NCBI GenBank assembly: GCA_022793555.1
Contig: JAAWDB010000044.1
Location: forward strand, 1-11,344
Direction of reading: 5' to 3'
Length of the DNA stretch: 11,344 nt
Source: Bacilli bacterium
GTDB lineage: Bacteria; Bacillota_I; Bacilli_A; RF39; UBA660
Part shown: piece by piece, positions 1 to 7,395 of the stretch
Numbering within the stretch: the first letter of the stretch is position 1
Layout of the letters: each line of letters begins with the position of its first letter
The notes under the pieces: generated by a model
Database searches by the model: none
What the model was told of the DNA's origin: nothing
Seen by the model: the letters and a program-made list of their open reading frames with translations, nothing else
Position numbers and translations under genes: made by a program

Positions 1-917
1 AAAAACGCAGACCCCAAAGCAACAACATTAACAATACCACTAACTGCTTCTTTATTATGGACTAGATTAGAAATTAAAACAGCAAGTGTTAAAGAGACAA
101 AAAGAAACAAAAAAGCATTAAATAAATATAAAAGGCCTCGGTAACTTAATAAAGTATGACCAAAAAGAACAAACCCCAAAACCCCAAAAAGAACAAATAC
201 CATCATCGTATAAAAAGAACTTGCAAGTATGATGAAAGAATTATGTTTTCGATAATCCATTTTGCTTACTTGAATTCTTCTGGATACTTTAGATTCATGA
301 AAACTTGATAGCACCAAACAAACAATAAAAATTACTACCGCCATTAAAGTGTAACTTGCAAAATTAAAATACTGTGTTACTTGATTTAATTCATTTGCAT
401 CTAACTGGGAAGTAATAGATACCTCCACCTGTGTTTGAAGAACTTCATTAACACTTTTAATAATTTCTTCCTCACTCATATCATTCTTTACAAAAACATC
501 TTGCGTTTTCAAATATCTTTCTAATAACATGGAAGCAAGAGATGCTTGATAATCTCCCGTTGATCTTATCGTTACACTAGGATCATTTTGATTCATGACA
601 TCACTTCCATAATTTTTGGGAATATATATGACATAATTCACTTCACGATAAAAAATCGCATCTAAAATTTCTTCTTCGGTCTTTTTTTCTTCTACGACAT
701 TCGTATGATTTTTTAAATAATCAACCAAATTTTTCGTAATTTTCCCATCAACATCTTCATTAACAATCATAACATCGGGTTTACTATCAACGAAATTTAA
801 GCTTGTATCATTACTTTTCGTATTTAATCCACCAAATAATAAAAGCAAAGCCGTATAAAGAAAAATCATCCCTTTATACTTTTTAACAACTTTCCAAAAA
901 GTCTTAAATACTATCAT
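1..917 (-). CDS. ABC-2 type transporter permease, second subunit (partial, runs off left edge)
   Basis: This is an integral membrane subunit of an ABC exporter. 305 codons are visible and the C-terminus lies outside the window. The ATG at 917-915 follows a perfect AAGGAGG (925-931) with 7-nt spacing. Membrane topology fits the ABC-2 family: one N-terminal segment (about residues 16-32), a long outside-facing hydrophilic domain (about 33-185), then membrane segments near 187-206, 226-253, 260-284 and from 293 onward. The extracellular part contains an 'IVNED' motif (51-55) matching 'VVNNEDY' in the neighbouring permease, so the two are probably paralogues forming a heterodimer. Its start overlaps the end of the upstream permease by 14 nt, which implies an operon and translational coupling. 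The substrate cannot be told from sequence; drug, peptide or lipid export are the family's usual roles. Confidence 0.85.
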   Translation of the reverse strand, partial: MIVFKTFWKVVKKYKGMIFLYTALLLLFGGLNTKSNDTSLNFVDSKPDVMIVNEDVDGKITKNLVDYLKNHTNVVEEKKTEEEILDAIFYREVNYVIYIPKNYGSDVMNQNDPSVTIRSTGDYQASLASMLLERYLKTQDVFVKNDMSEEEIIKSVNEVLQTQVEVSITSQLDANELNQVTQYFNFASYTLMAVVIFIVCLVLSSFHESKVSRRIQVSKMDYRKHNSFIILASSFYTMMVFVLFGVLGFVLFGHTLLSYRGLLYLFNAFLFLFVSLTLAVLISNLVHNKEAVSGIVNVVALGSAF

Positions 918-2079
918 ATTTCTGCCTCCTTAAACCACGAAATGAAATCATAATCATGACGAAAGAAAATATAACTAAACCACTTACATCAAACCAAAAT
1001 CTCGTCAAAGTATCATAATAATAGAGGGAATAAAGACCATCGGTAATCATCGCCACGGGATTAATTAAATTTAGAATCGGAGCATGGGTATCAATCACAT
1101 ACTTCATAGTAATTCCCATCATTCCCGACAAAAAACTACCAAACATTGATAAAGCAACTAATACACCAGTCTTTGTATTTTCATTCGCTTTAATAAGCAC
1201 AGAAACAACCATTCCAAGCATTTGACCAGCAAATAACCCAATACTTGCTAAGAAAATTACCAGCCATAAACGATTACCATAATCCACGCCTAAAACAAAA
1301 AGAGTATACAAAAATAATAATGCTAAACCAATTGCCCCGACGAAATAACTGGCAACTAAACTACCAAATAAACCATGGACTTTATGAGATGGAGACACAA
1401 CAATTCGTTTTCCTACTGTCTTCATATTTGCCAATTTATAATTCGTAATAAACATTGAAATCATACTACTATAAAGGCAAGCCATTGCAATTAATGTATA
1501 ATACTCAATCATAGTATAACTCATGTTTGTAGAACTTACATTTTTAATATTTACCGAACTATTTAGAATCATTTGCTTTACTTCTTCTACAATAAAATCG
1601 ATATCTACTTCTCTTCCATTTTGAATTTCTTCGGTTACCTTTTGACCAACCAAATTCTCAATCATCTTTTTCTGCCCATTAATCTCATCAATAACAAACC
1701 GCAGTATTGTTCCATCAATCCCACTTTTTGCTACCACAACATGAACATCATCGCCCTGAAATAGCAAATACCCGGATATTTCATTATTTTGAAGATCTAA
1801 TTGAGCAGTTGCTTCATTACTATGCGTTAATTGAAACAATTGATTTTCTCCTTCTTCGCTTAAACGCATAAGCGCTTCTTTCATTACAACATTTTGTTCA
1901 TAATCTTCATTATTTACAACGGCAATTGGAATAATATCAAGTGTTTCTTTCTTTTCAATATTCGAAAATGCCATATAGAAAAAAGTACCTAACAATATAG
2001 GAAAAAGAAATGTCCAAAAAAGTAATACCCGATTACGAAATAATACTTTCCAAGAATATTTAAAATTATGCCAAAACAT
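904..2079 (-). CDS. ABC-2 type transporter permease, first subunit
   Basis: A 391-aa membrane subunit of the same exporter. Segments: TM1 about 18-38, an outside domain 39-190, then TM segments near 191-212, 236-263, 270-295, 303-325 and 364-383. This is the typical six-TM ABC-2 (YhgE/DrrB-like) plan with a large loop after TM1. The conserved region before the last helix (LINPVAMITDGLYSL, about 338-352) resembles the family's NP..y...l block. The start ATG (2079-2077) shares one base with the ATPase stop (TGATG), so translation is probably coupled; only a weak AGGAAAGGAA lies 12 or more nt upstream. The 3' end overlaps the start of the second permease. Substrate unknown; membrane role confident. 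Confidence 0.9.
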   Translation of the reverse strand: MFWHNFKYSWKVLFRNRVLLFWTFLFPILLGTFFYMAFSNIEKKETLDIIPIAVVNNEDYEQNVVMKEALMRLSEEGENQLFQLTHSNEATAQLDLQNNEISGYLLFQGDDVHVVVAKSGIDGTILRFVIDEINGQKKMIENLVGQKVTEEIQNGREVDIDFIVEEVKQMILNSSVNIKNVSSTNMSYTMIEYYTLIAMACLYSSMISMFITNYKLANMKTVGKRIVVSPSHKVHGLFGSLVASYFVGAIGLALLFLYTLFVLGVDYGNRLWLVIFLASIGLFAGQMLGMVVSVLIKANENTKTGVLVALSMFGSFLSGMMGITMKYVIDTHAPILNLINPVAMITDGLYSLYYYDTLTRFWFDVSGLVIFSFVMIMISFRGLRRQKYDSI

Positions 2080-3017
2080 CAGTCTCTTAATTCCTTTCCT
2101 GTAAGTTCTAAGAAAACATCATTAAGGGTCGGACGTTCCGAAAAAATCTTATGATAAGTAACCCGATGACTTTTCAAATAATCAATAAGTTCTTCTAAAT
2201 TATTTTTACCCTTTTTATAAAGAATGACACAACGATTATCTTGATATGTAGCTTGTAAGACATTTTTAAAACCTTGTATCTCAGAAAGCAATTTTTCAGA
2301 AAAATCACTAACTTCTACCGTAATTTTTTCTTCAATTTTCGCTAATTCCTTTAACTCATCACTTGTTCCTTGTGCCAAAATACGACCCTTATCCAAAATA
2401 ATGATGCGATCACATAAAATTTCCACTTCTTCCATATAATGTGTCGTATAAACAATAGTGGCACCATTTTCTCTTAACCGTTTAATTCCATCTAAAATAC
2501 TGTTTCTACTTTGAGGGTCCACAGCAACGGTCGGTTCATCAAAGAAAATAAGCTCTGGTTTATGAGCAATCCCACAAGCAATATTTAATCGTCTTAAAAG
2601 ACCTCCCGATAATTGTTTGGGATAAAACTTCTGAAAATCTTGAAGACCTACAAATGAAACGGCTTCCTCTACATAGCTTTTACGCTTTATTTTATCATCA
2701 ATATAAAGTCCACAAAAATAATCAATATTATCATAGACATTCAACTCTTCAAACACAGCAACTTCTTGAAAAATAACACCGATTTTCTTCTTGATTTCAT
2801 AAGCATCTGGTTTCATTTCTTTGTCCCAAATTTTAATGCTTCCTTCTTGAAAATTTAATAAAGACAACAAACAATTTATCGTGGTTGATTTTCCACTTCC
2901 ATTTGGACCTAAAAGTCCTAAAATTTCTCCTTGTAAAACCTCAAAAGATAAATCATCGATCGCTTTTAATTTTTTATATTCTTTCGTTAAATGATTAACT
3001 TCAATTACTTTTTTCAT
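2079..3017 (-). CDS. ABC transporter ATP-binding protein (DrrA/CcmA-like, ABC-2 exporter)
   Basis: A 312-aa cytoplasmic ATPase that powers the two downstream permeases. All nucleotide-binding motifs are intact: Walker A GPNGSGKST (37-45), Q-loop Gln84, signature LSGGL (136-140), Walker B LIFFDEP (156-162) and the switch His193 in TTHYMEE. After the ATPase core comes a C-terminal extension (about 225-308) ending in RPTLNDVFLELTGKELRD, which is characteristic of drug/antibiotic-export ATPases of the DrrA group. The ATG at 3017 is preceded by AGGAAATAA. It is the first intact gene of the operon: a promoter lies at 3263-3291, with about 245 nt of leader between. In related operons a TetR-type regulator often sits at this position; none is intact here. 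Confidence 0.95.
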   Translation of the reverse strand: MKKVIEVNHLTKEYKKLKAIDDLSFEVLQGEILGLLGPNGSGKSTTINCLLSLLNFQEGSIKIWDKEMKPDAYEIKKKIGVIFQEVAVFEELNVYDNIDYFCGLYIDDKIKRKSYVEEAVSFVGLQDFQKFYPKQLSGGLLRRLNIACGIAHKPELIFFDEPTVAVDPQSRNSILDGIKRLRENGATIVYTTHYMEEVEILCDRIIILDKGRILAQGTSDELKELAKIEEKITVEVSDFSEKLLSEIQGFKNVLQATYQDNRCVILYKKGKNNLEELIDYLKSHRVTYHKIFSERPTLNDVFLELTGKELRD

Positions 3018-3130
3018 TTATTTCCTACTTTCTTCCAATGATCATTTCATATAACAATTTATCTCTTCATCACTAACCTTAATTCTACCCATAGCTTCAG
3101 TGTAGCAAGACCATACATAAAAACCCAAAC

Positions 3131-3173
3131 ATTAACATGAAATTTTTTTGTTCTTCAAATAAAAAATGTTAAT
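3131..3173 (-). promoter_or_regulatory. Inverted repeat in the ABC operon leader (possible attenuator hairpin)
   Basis: ATTAACAT at 3131-3138 and ATGTTAAT at 3166-3173 are perfect inverse complements and can be extended by a T-run facing an A-run with a 4-nt bulge. On the transcribed minus strand the hairpin is followed 8 nt later by GGGTTTTT. It lies between the 7-codon leader ORF and the ATPase, the usual place for an attenuator. The stem is mostly A/U, so a terminator role is uncertain. Confidence 0.3.
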
Positions 3174-3201
3174 TCCATACTTTGTTTATCACTAATGCCT
3201 T

Positions 3202-3225
3202 TCACATTTTCTTAATTGGTGGCAT
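3202..3225 (-). CDS. Seven-codon leader ORF (MPPIKKM) or ghost of a lost first gene
   Basis: A strong ribosome site, AAAAGGAG (3231-3238), sits 5 nt before an ATG (3225-3223), but the frame stops at TGA after seven codons. It is the first start codon after the operon promoter and lies about 185 nt before the ATPase. It could be a regulatory leader peptide or the relic of a regulator gene. Downstream to 3018 no long frame exists; only a weak 16-codon frame (MGRIKV...) ends near 3045. The rest of 3018-3342 holds the promoter, a leader hairpin and the neighbour's terminator. Confidence 0.35.
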   Translation of the reverse strand: MPPIKKM

Positions 3226-3246
3226 AGTTTCTCCTTTTTAACGATT

Positions 3247-3256
3247 GTTATATAAC
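3247..3256. promoter_or_regulatory. Perfect 10-bp palindrome just downstream of the ABC operon -10 box (possible operator)
   Basis: GTTATATAAC is its own reverse complement. It starts about 7 nt after the -10 box, overlapping the expected transcription start, a typical repressor position. It is short and AT-rich, so chance cannot be excluded. Confidence 0.3.
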
Positions 3257-3262
3257 ATCCAT

Positions 3263-3291
3263 ATTATAAAAAATAATACTTTTCATGTAAA
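3263..3291 (-). promoter_or_regulatory. Sigma-A type promoter of the ABC transporter operon
   Basis: On the minus strand TTTACA (3291-3286) and TATAAT (3268-3263) are separated by exactly 17 nt. It is the only good promoter seen upstream of the ATPase. The -35 box abuts the T-run of the terminator of the gene to its right, so the two transcription units are tightly packed. Confidence 0.7.
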
Positions 3292-3315
3292 GAAAAAGAA
3301 CTAAATTTTAGTTCT
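3289..3315 (-). terminator. Rho-independent terminator of the PEP-utilising gene
   Basis: A 9-bp stem AGAACTAAA/TTTAGTTCT (3297-3315) with a single-base centre (looser in practice) is followed on the minus strand by TTTTCTTT. It lies 27 nt after the stop at 3343. The stem is AT-rich but perfect. Confidence 0.65.
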
Positions 3316-3342
3316 CAAACATTTATTAAAAAGGAGAAAAAA

Positions 3343-3561
3343 TCAATCAAAATCAAATTCTCTTTTTAAAGTTCTTCCATGCTCAATTTCATTTAAACGG
3401 TCTTGAAGTAAAGGAATGATAGATGGAGAAACGCTTATATATTGCATCCCAACAGAATTTAAAAATTCTAAATTTTCTATATAATTCGTATGCTCTCCAC
3501 AAGCCCCTATTACAATATTGTTATTTCCTACCTTTGCTCTATAAATTGCTTCAGTAATCAA
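3343..3561 (-). pseudogene. Frameshifted C-terminal end of the PEP-utilising protein (catalytic Cys block)
   Basis: This is the last part of the PEP-binding barrel of the gene that starts at 5297, now in another frame. Its IGACGEH (Cys21 counted from TTG at 3561) matches the GICGEH block of pyruvate phosphate dikinase, whose cysteine is the acid/base catalyst on the pyruvate side. 'GMQYISVSPSIIPLL' matches the family's 'GLDYVSCSPFRVPIA' end. In frame, coding sense extends upstream of the TTG (FDVKYLITEAIYRA), so TTG is probably not a true start. It overlaps the upstream frame's stop by 4 nt (TTGA). Restoring one T in a TTTT run near 3580 fuses the two frames into ...DFFLFDVKYLITEAIYR..., as expected of the family. 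The cause could be a real mutation, a sequencing error in a homopolymer, or, less likely, programmed slippage. Confidence 0.7.
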
Positions 3562-5297
3562 ATATTTAACATCAAATAAAAGAAATCATTATCACCTGTA
3601 TTTCTTGATTTTTGGGTAACACTTTCTGTTAAATCATTTAGCCCAAAAGAAATAAAATCAACTTGTTTGGAAATCCGATCACACTGAGATACAGAAGATG
3701 TATTTTCTATCATAGCCCCAAAACGATAATCAATGTGATAAGAAACATTTATATTTGCAATCGTTTCTTTAATATAATTTAAAGAATCTGGCGAATCTAT
3801 ATAAGGAACCAAAATATTAATCTTTCTTCCTGTCTTACAACAAGCTTCCAAAATAGCTTCTATTTGTGCTTTTAATAATTTAGAGTGACGATATTCAAAA
3901 TACTTTTCACCTCGTGATTCTGGAATATCTAAAAAATACTCTCTTTCTAACTCAGCCATTGTTTTTTTAGAATATCTTAAAACATCTTGTAACCGAAAAT
4001 CAAATAATCTCACCGTAATAAAATCATCTTTCATATGACTAAAAATGGTTTCTAAAAAACTTTGTTGCTCTTGCTTAAAATTTTCTAACAATTTTTTTAA
4101 ACTGCCATCATCATCTATATCATAATCATGCGACAAAAACAAAAGTCTATATTTTTCTAATTTCTCTCTAGTATAAAACAAAGTTTCAGTCCGAATTAAT
4201 CCAATCCCATCACGATTCGTATTTAACGCTTGTTCTATCATTGCCTCTGTATCAACATTCGCTAAAACTTTTAAATCTAATCTATTTTCATCTTCCTGTA
4301 TAAAACGATTAATAAGTGGTTTCCCAAATTCATTTAAAATTACCTTTCCCACTTCATTCGTTTTAAAAGCATTTCCATTAATATCACAAGCAAGAGTTAA
4401 ATCCATATCTTTAATATCTGCAATAGAATTATCTATATTACATACCTTTTGATGGCCAAATCTAGTTCCAGTTGCATCCACTTTACTTAAATCGATGACC
4501 TCATCAATAATAGCATTTCTTATATCTGCAAAACGAATACTATCCTTATTTTGATTTACATGAATTAATCTAACTTTTCTATTATTATTTCCTAATTTAA
4601 TACAACTAGTTACAGCACCATTACAATCAATAACTACTTCTCCATCAAAAGGAAAAGGGAAATCATCAATAAAGAACACATTAGAAAAGCGTCCTTTAAC
4701 AGCAACATTTCTATCAAATTCAAAATATGATCTTTCATAATTTACCCACTGTCGATACTTTTTATCATCAGGAGCAATATTAATATAAGCCTCTCTCGCT
4801 GTCATAGTACCTTTAAGTACTTTTTTTACGTCTTCCTCTTTAAATCCTAAAATGACCATAGATCGAACGAAAATATTAATACGTTCATCTTCATTTAAGT
4901 CAGTAAAGTCAGAAGAACTAAGAAATAATTCAGGTCTATCCTCTTCTTCTCTATTATAATCTAGCAAATAAATCATTAAATTTCGATCTTCATTATCTAT
5001 ATTAAATTCTATAGCATAATCAAACAATAATTTTCCATTGACAATCTGCCCAACCGTCAAGCCAAGTTCAGTGAAAACTGAACTACATGAATGACTTGAA
5101 TATCCTCTGTTACCCCAAACAATACCCTCTGGAATGCGAAAAGAATCATAACTAACATTATCATAATTATAACTTCTCGGAAATAAATCACCCGAAGAAT
5201 TAAAATAATTTAATTTATCTTCATATAAATCATAAGCAAAAGAGACTAATTTGGATAATTCAGATTTTTTATTATTATAACGATTATCTAATAACAT
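3558..5297 (-). CDS. PEP-utilising enzyme-like protein (PPDK / PTS enzyme I type barrel), main part of a frameshifted gene
   Basis: The ATG at 5297 is preferred because AGAGG lies 8 nt upstream; a GTG at 5306 overlaps that ribosome site. 579 codons are read before a frameshift stop. Residues from about 340 onward follow the PEP-binding TIM barrel of pyruvate phosphate dikinase and PTS enzyme I: LKVLANVDT then GIGLIRTE (364-371, with PEP-binding Arg), ITVRLFD (Arg430), NILVPYIDSPDSL, GAMIEN (metal-ligand Glu531) and SFGLNDLT (Asn554, Asp555). The catalytic Cys is in the other frame (3343-3561). No ATP-grasp domain is present: the N-terminal ~340 residues look unlike PPDK. A GYSSHS motif (His69) could be a remnant of the swivelling phospho-His domain, but it lies unusually far (about 270 aa) from the barrel. 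A product of about 650 aa once fused would be shorter than PPDK (about 870). Role unknown. Confidence 0.7.
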   Translation of the reverse strand: MLLDNRYNNKKSELSKLVSFAYDLYEDKLNYFNSSGDLFPRSYNYDNVSYDSFRIPEGIVWGNRGYSSHSCSSVFTELGLTVGQIVNGKLLFDYAIEFNIDNEDRNLMIYLLDYNREEEDRPELFLSSSDFTDLNEDERINIFVRSMVILGFKEEDVKKVLKGTMTAREAYINIAPDDKKYRQWVNYERSYFEFDRNVAVKGRFSNVFFIDDFPFPFDGEVVIDCNGAVTSCIKLGNNNRKVRLIHVNQNKDSIRFADIRNAIIDEVIDLSKVDATGTRFGHQKVCNIDNSIADIKDMDLTLACDINGNAFKTNEVGKVILNEFGKPLINRFIQEDENRLDLKVLANVDTEAMIEQALNTNRDGIGLIRTETLFYTREKLEKYRLLFLSHDYDIDDDGSLKKLLENFKQEQQSFLETIFSHMKDDFITVRLFDFRLQDVLRYSKKTMAELEREYFLDIPESRGEKYFEYRHSKLLKAQIEAILEACCKTGRKINILVPYIDSPDSLNYIKETIANINVSYHIDYRFGAMIENTSSVSQCDRISKQVDFISFGLNDLTESVTQKSRNTGDNDFFYLMLNI

Positions 5298-5324
5298 TAA
5301 ATTCACCTCTAAAAATTAAAACAT

Positions 5325-5333
5325 AGTATAACA
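5325..5333 (-). promoter_or_regulatory. Extended -10 promoter for the PEP-utilising gene
   Basis: The minus strand reads TGTTATACT, i.e. a TGn extension plus a five-of-six match to TATAAT, 28 nt before the ATG. No convincing -35 box is present, which an extended -10 can tolerate. Confidence 0.5.
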
Positions 5334-5364
5334 TTTTAAAAAAAGTTTTACCATTTTTTTAAAA
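5334..5364. repeat. Perfect 11-bp A/T inverted repeat
   Basis: TTTTAAAAAAA (5334-5344) and TTTTTTTAAAA (5354-5364) flank a 9-nt centre, immediately upstream of the extended -10 element. It could be a regulator site or a curved-DNA upstream element. Only A and T are involved in a very AT-rich region, so it may be chance. Confidence 0.35.
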
Positions 5365-5470
5365 GAAAAATATATTAACAATATTCTTTTTTACAAAACT
5401 TATCTGTATTCATCTTAACATAATTCTTATGATAAAATCTTTTTTTATATTATATAAATATACTATTTGT

Positions 5471-5635
5471 TTAAACCTCCAGACATAATTCAAAATTTTT
5501 ATCACAAATATATTTAGGTAAATGCAAAAACATTATTTCATTATTCATTAATGAATGAAAATCATAAAATAAGTCATGTAAAGCAACTTTTAATCCATAA
5601 GTATAAAGTGACGTAATAGATTTCATTATCTTCAT
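5471..5635 (-). CDS. Possible 54-aa ORF in a decayed region
   Basis: A frame from ATG 5635 to TAA 5471 encodes a small, unrecognised protein (starts MKIMKSITSLYTYG, ends NFELCLEV). AAGGA lies 9 nt before the ATG. A second frame overlapping its first third (5574-5732, no start codon, beginning right after TAG) reads protein-like: FDKYISVNGNQAGAQAYLG. The overlap suggests one decayed gene with a frameshift rather than two genes. I recognise neither. The remaining gap 5307-5834 holds the promoter and repeat of the next gene, this fragment and the terminator at its right end; 5636-5800 otherwise shows nothing I can name. Confidence 0.3.
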   Translation of the reverse strand: MKIMKSITSLYTYGLKVALHDLFYDFHSLMNNEIMFLHLPKYICDKNFELCLEV

Positions 5636-5800
5636 ATTTATTTTTCCTTAACCCTAGATATGCTTGAGCACCAGCTTGATTTCCATTAACACTTATATAT
5701 TTATCAAAACCACTTCTAACTCTTATGGTAAACTAAAACCCTCGCAAACCTGTTCATCAGTTCACACTCTTAAAAGTGAGAAATGTTCTTAAACTAACTC

Positions 5801-5833
5801 AAATAAAAAGTATATAAACTTTCACTTATATAC
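5801..5833 (-). terminator. Rho-independent terminator at the end of the NDT-like/Nudix/unknown cluster
   Basis: On the minus strand GTATATAA (5833-5826), an 8-nt loop, TTATATAC (5817-5810) and TTTTTATTT. The hairpin begins one base after the stop codon of the 279-aa gene. Confidence 0.8.
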
Positions 5834-5834
5834 A

Positions 5835-6674
5835 TTATTCAAGTATTACTTTTCCTTCTAAATTACAAATATAACACTCAGGTAATTTTGTTTTTATATA
5901 ATTTAATGTTTTTATATCATTTTCAACTTTTCTTCCTACCAATACTCCTTCGATTAATTTTGATGGTAATCCAAACATAATTGCACTTTCTCTATCAGTT
6001 GTGCTAGCATCACGATTGAATCTTTCTTCTAAAAATTTCTCGTAATATCTATAATCTAAAAATTCTTTTAATATTTCACCATCTAAACTCGTATTCCATA
6101 CATCTGCTTCAATCATTTGTTTAGCATAATCGCTCTCCATATTGAAGATAAACGCTATTTGCCTTTTATTTGATACTAAACTTGGCATAAATCTTACTTC
6201 TTTTGTTTGGTCACCCCAATATGTCCATATTTCTTCATTGTTATTTATTTCTTCTGTAATCTTATCAAACTCGTGATATGGTATTAATTTAGAAATATGT
6301 TTAGACCCTGGTCCTCTTCCAATAGAGTATGAAATTGTAAAACCACTATAATTTTTTATATAGTCGCCGAGTAAACAATCTTCCTTTATATTCCACATCC
6401 CTATACTATGCTTAATTTTATTTTTCCCTTGACTAGTTCCAGTAAAATCATTTCCTATAAAACCATTATCTATAACCCAATCAAAATCATCTAATAAGCC
6501 TGAAATTCCATGTAAAAAAGTTCCTTTTTTTAATTTAACGTCACTTCCAATGCAGTATTTATTTTTTCTAATTATCACATCTTGATAAAATAATTCAATA
6601 TTATTCAAAACTAATTCTAATGCTTTTCCTTCAAATATTTTTTTTGCATATTCAATGTATTTCTTTTTATTCAA
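5835..6674 (-). CDS. Conserved hypothetical protein, 279 aa (possible ADP-ribosyltransferase-like fold)
   Basis: The start is a TTG at 6674 supported by AAGGAAGG (6683-6690) 8 nt upstream; no ATG is available nearby. No signal peptide or membrane segment is seen, so it is probably cytoplasmic. Visible blocks: KKGTFLHG (49-56) followed by VIDNGFI (67-73), GFTISYSIGRGPGS (111-124), RQIAFIFN (171-178), then ESAIMFGLPSKLIEGVLVGRKVE (229-251) and CYICNLEGKVI near the end. The order 'LHG, helix, NGfI ... strand ... E-strand, IxGVxV' is reminiscent of the ADP-ribosyltransferase/PARP-like fold, but I cannot confirm this and no catalytic triad is certain. It lies 149 nt downstream of the Nudix gene on the same strand with its own terminator, so it is either the last gene of that operon or separately expressed. 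I see no convincing promoter in the gap. Confidence 0.75.
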   Translation of the reverse strand: MNKKKYIEYAKKIFEGKALELVLNNIELFYQDVIIRKNKYCIGSDVKLKKGTFLHGISGLLDDFDWVIDNGFIGNDFTGTSQGKNKIKHSIGMWNIKEDCLLGDYIKNYSGFTISYSIGRGPGSKHISKLIPYHEFDKITEEINNNEEIWTYWGDQTKEVRFMPSLVSNKRQIAFIFNMESDYAKQMIEADVWNTSLDGEILKEFLDYRYYEKFLEERFNRDASTTDRESAIMFGLPSKLIEGVLVGRKVENDIKTLNYIKTKLPECYICNLEGKVILE

Positions 6675-6823
6675 TGATAAAACCTTCCTTCTTTATTCAT
6701 TAACTATTGGTACACAATTAACACAAGAAAAAATCCATGATAAGCTAGATATAACTTTATCGTTAGGACTTTAAATTAGTATGTTTCAAATTAAATAATA
6801 ACTGTTGAAAAAAGAGTTTACCG

Positions 6824-7390
6824 TTAATTATTAGACGTTTTTGAATGAAGTTTTTTTATTAACCTTTTATGAACTGGTTTTATAAAATCAACAATACTAT
6901 CTCCTACTGCTTCTTCTAGAGTTATCCATTTAACTCCTTTACTCTCATCTTCTCTGAATGCTAATGGTTGTTTATCATCAGCTTCTAATAAATATACAAC
7001 ATCTAAATGGGTATGTGCTGGTACATATTTACCTTTTTTTATATGACCTACGATCGGAGAAGCAGATATTGCATAAATTTGATCATCCAATATTTTTGCT
7101 TTTAAACCTGTTTCTTCTTCAACTTCACGAACTGCAACAGATAATAGATTTTCTTCCCCATCAGCATGACCACCAGGAAAAATCCAAGCATCATATATGT
7201 TATGATATACAACAAGCATTTTTGTTCTGTCTTCATTAACAACAAAGGCAGAAGAAGCAAAATGACCAAATTCATTTTCTCTAGTTAATACATCATTAAA
7301 TGTATCAATCCATTTTAACATATATTCTTTAATATTTTCTTCTGGCTCATCAAAAGGCACATAACTTTCTATTTGTTCTCTTAAATTCAT
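6824..7390 (-). CDS. Nudix family hydrolase
   Basis: A 188-aa cytoplasmic hydrolase of nucleoside-diphosphate-linked compounds. The Nudix box is complete and canonical: Gly74, five residues, Glu80, seven residues, then REVEEETGL (88-96), preceded by WIFPGGH (69-75). The metal-binding glutamates are all present. The N-terminal ~45 residues form a helical lead-in, as in a set of Firmicutes Nudix proteins; a C-terminal basic tail (KRLIKKLHSK) follows. Its ATG is 5 nt after the stop of the 131-aa NDT-like gene, and its GAGGAG ribosome site lies inside that gene's last codons, so the two are co-translated. Substrate cannot be told; the neighbours suggest nucleotides or NAD-like/ADP-ribose compounds (inference). 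Confidence 0.93.
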   Translation of the reverse strand: MNLREQIESYVPFDEPEENIKEYMLKWIDTFNDVLTRENEFGHFASSAFVVNEDRTKMLVVYHNIYDAWIFPGGHADGEENLLSVAVREVEEETGLKAKILDDQIYAISASPIVGHIKKGKYVPAHTHLDVVYLLEADDKQPLAFREDESKGVKWITLEEAVGDSIVDFIKPVHKRLIKKLHSKTSNN

Positions 7391-7395
7391 TATTT

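Noticed and set aside
904..3017. Plus-strand open frames inside the ABC genes (e.g. 1245-1448 and 1573-1764)
   Set aside because: They have no ribosome sites, lie opposite well-supported minus-strand genes and give low-complexity translations; they are shadows.
3558..3600. Programmed -1 frameshift in the PEP-utilising gene
   Set aside because: The site lacks a proper X XXY YYZ slippery heptamer in the zero frame, and no clear downstream stimulatory hairpin was seen; a lost T in a T-run is simpler.
5636..5834. GTTTTAG-type motif near 5730-5745 as a possible CRISPR repeat or tracr fragment
   Set aside because: There is only a single occurrence, with no repeat spacing and no cas genes in the window.
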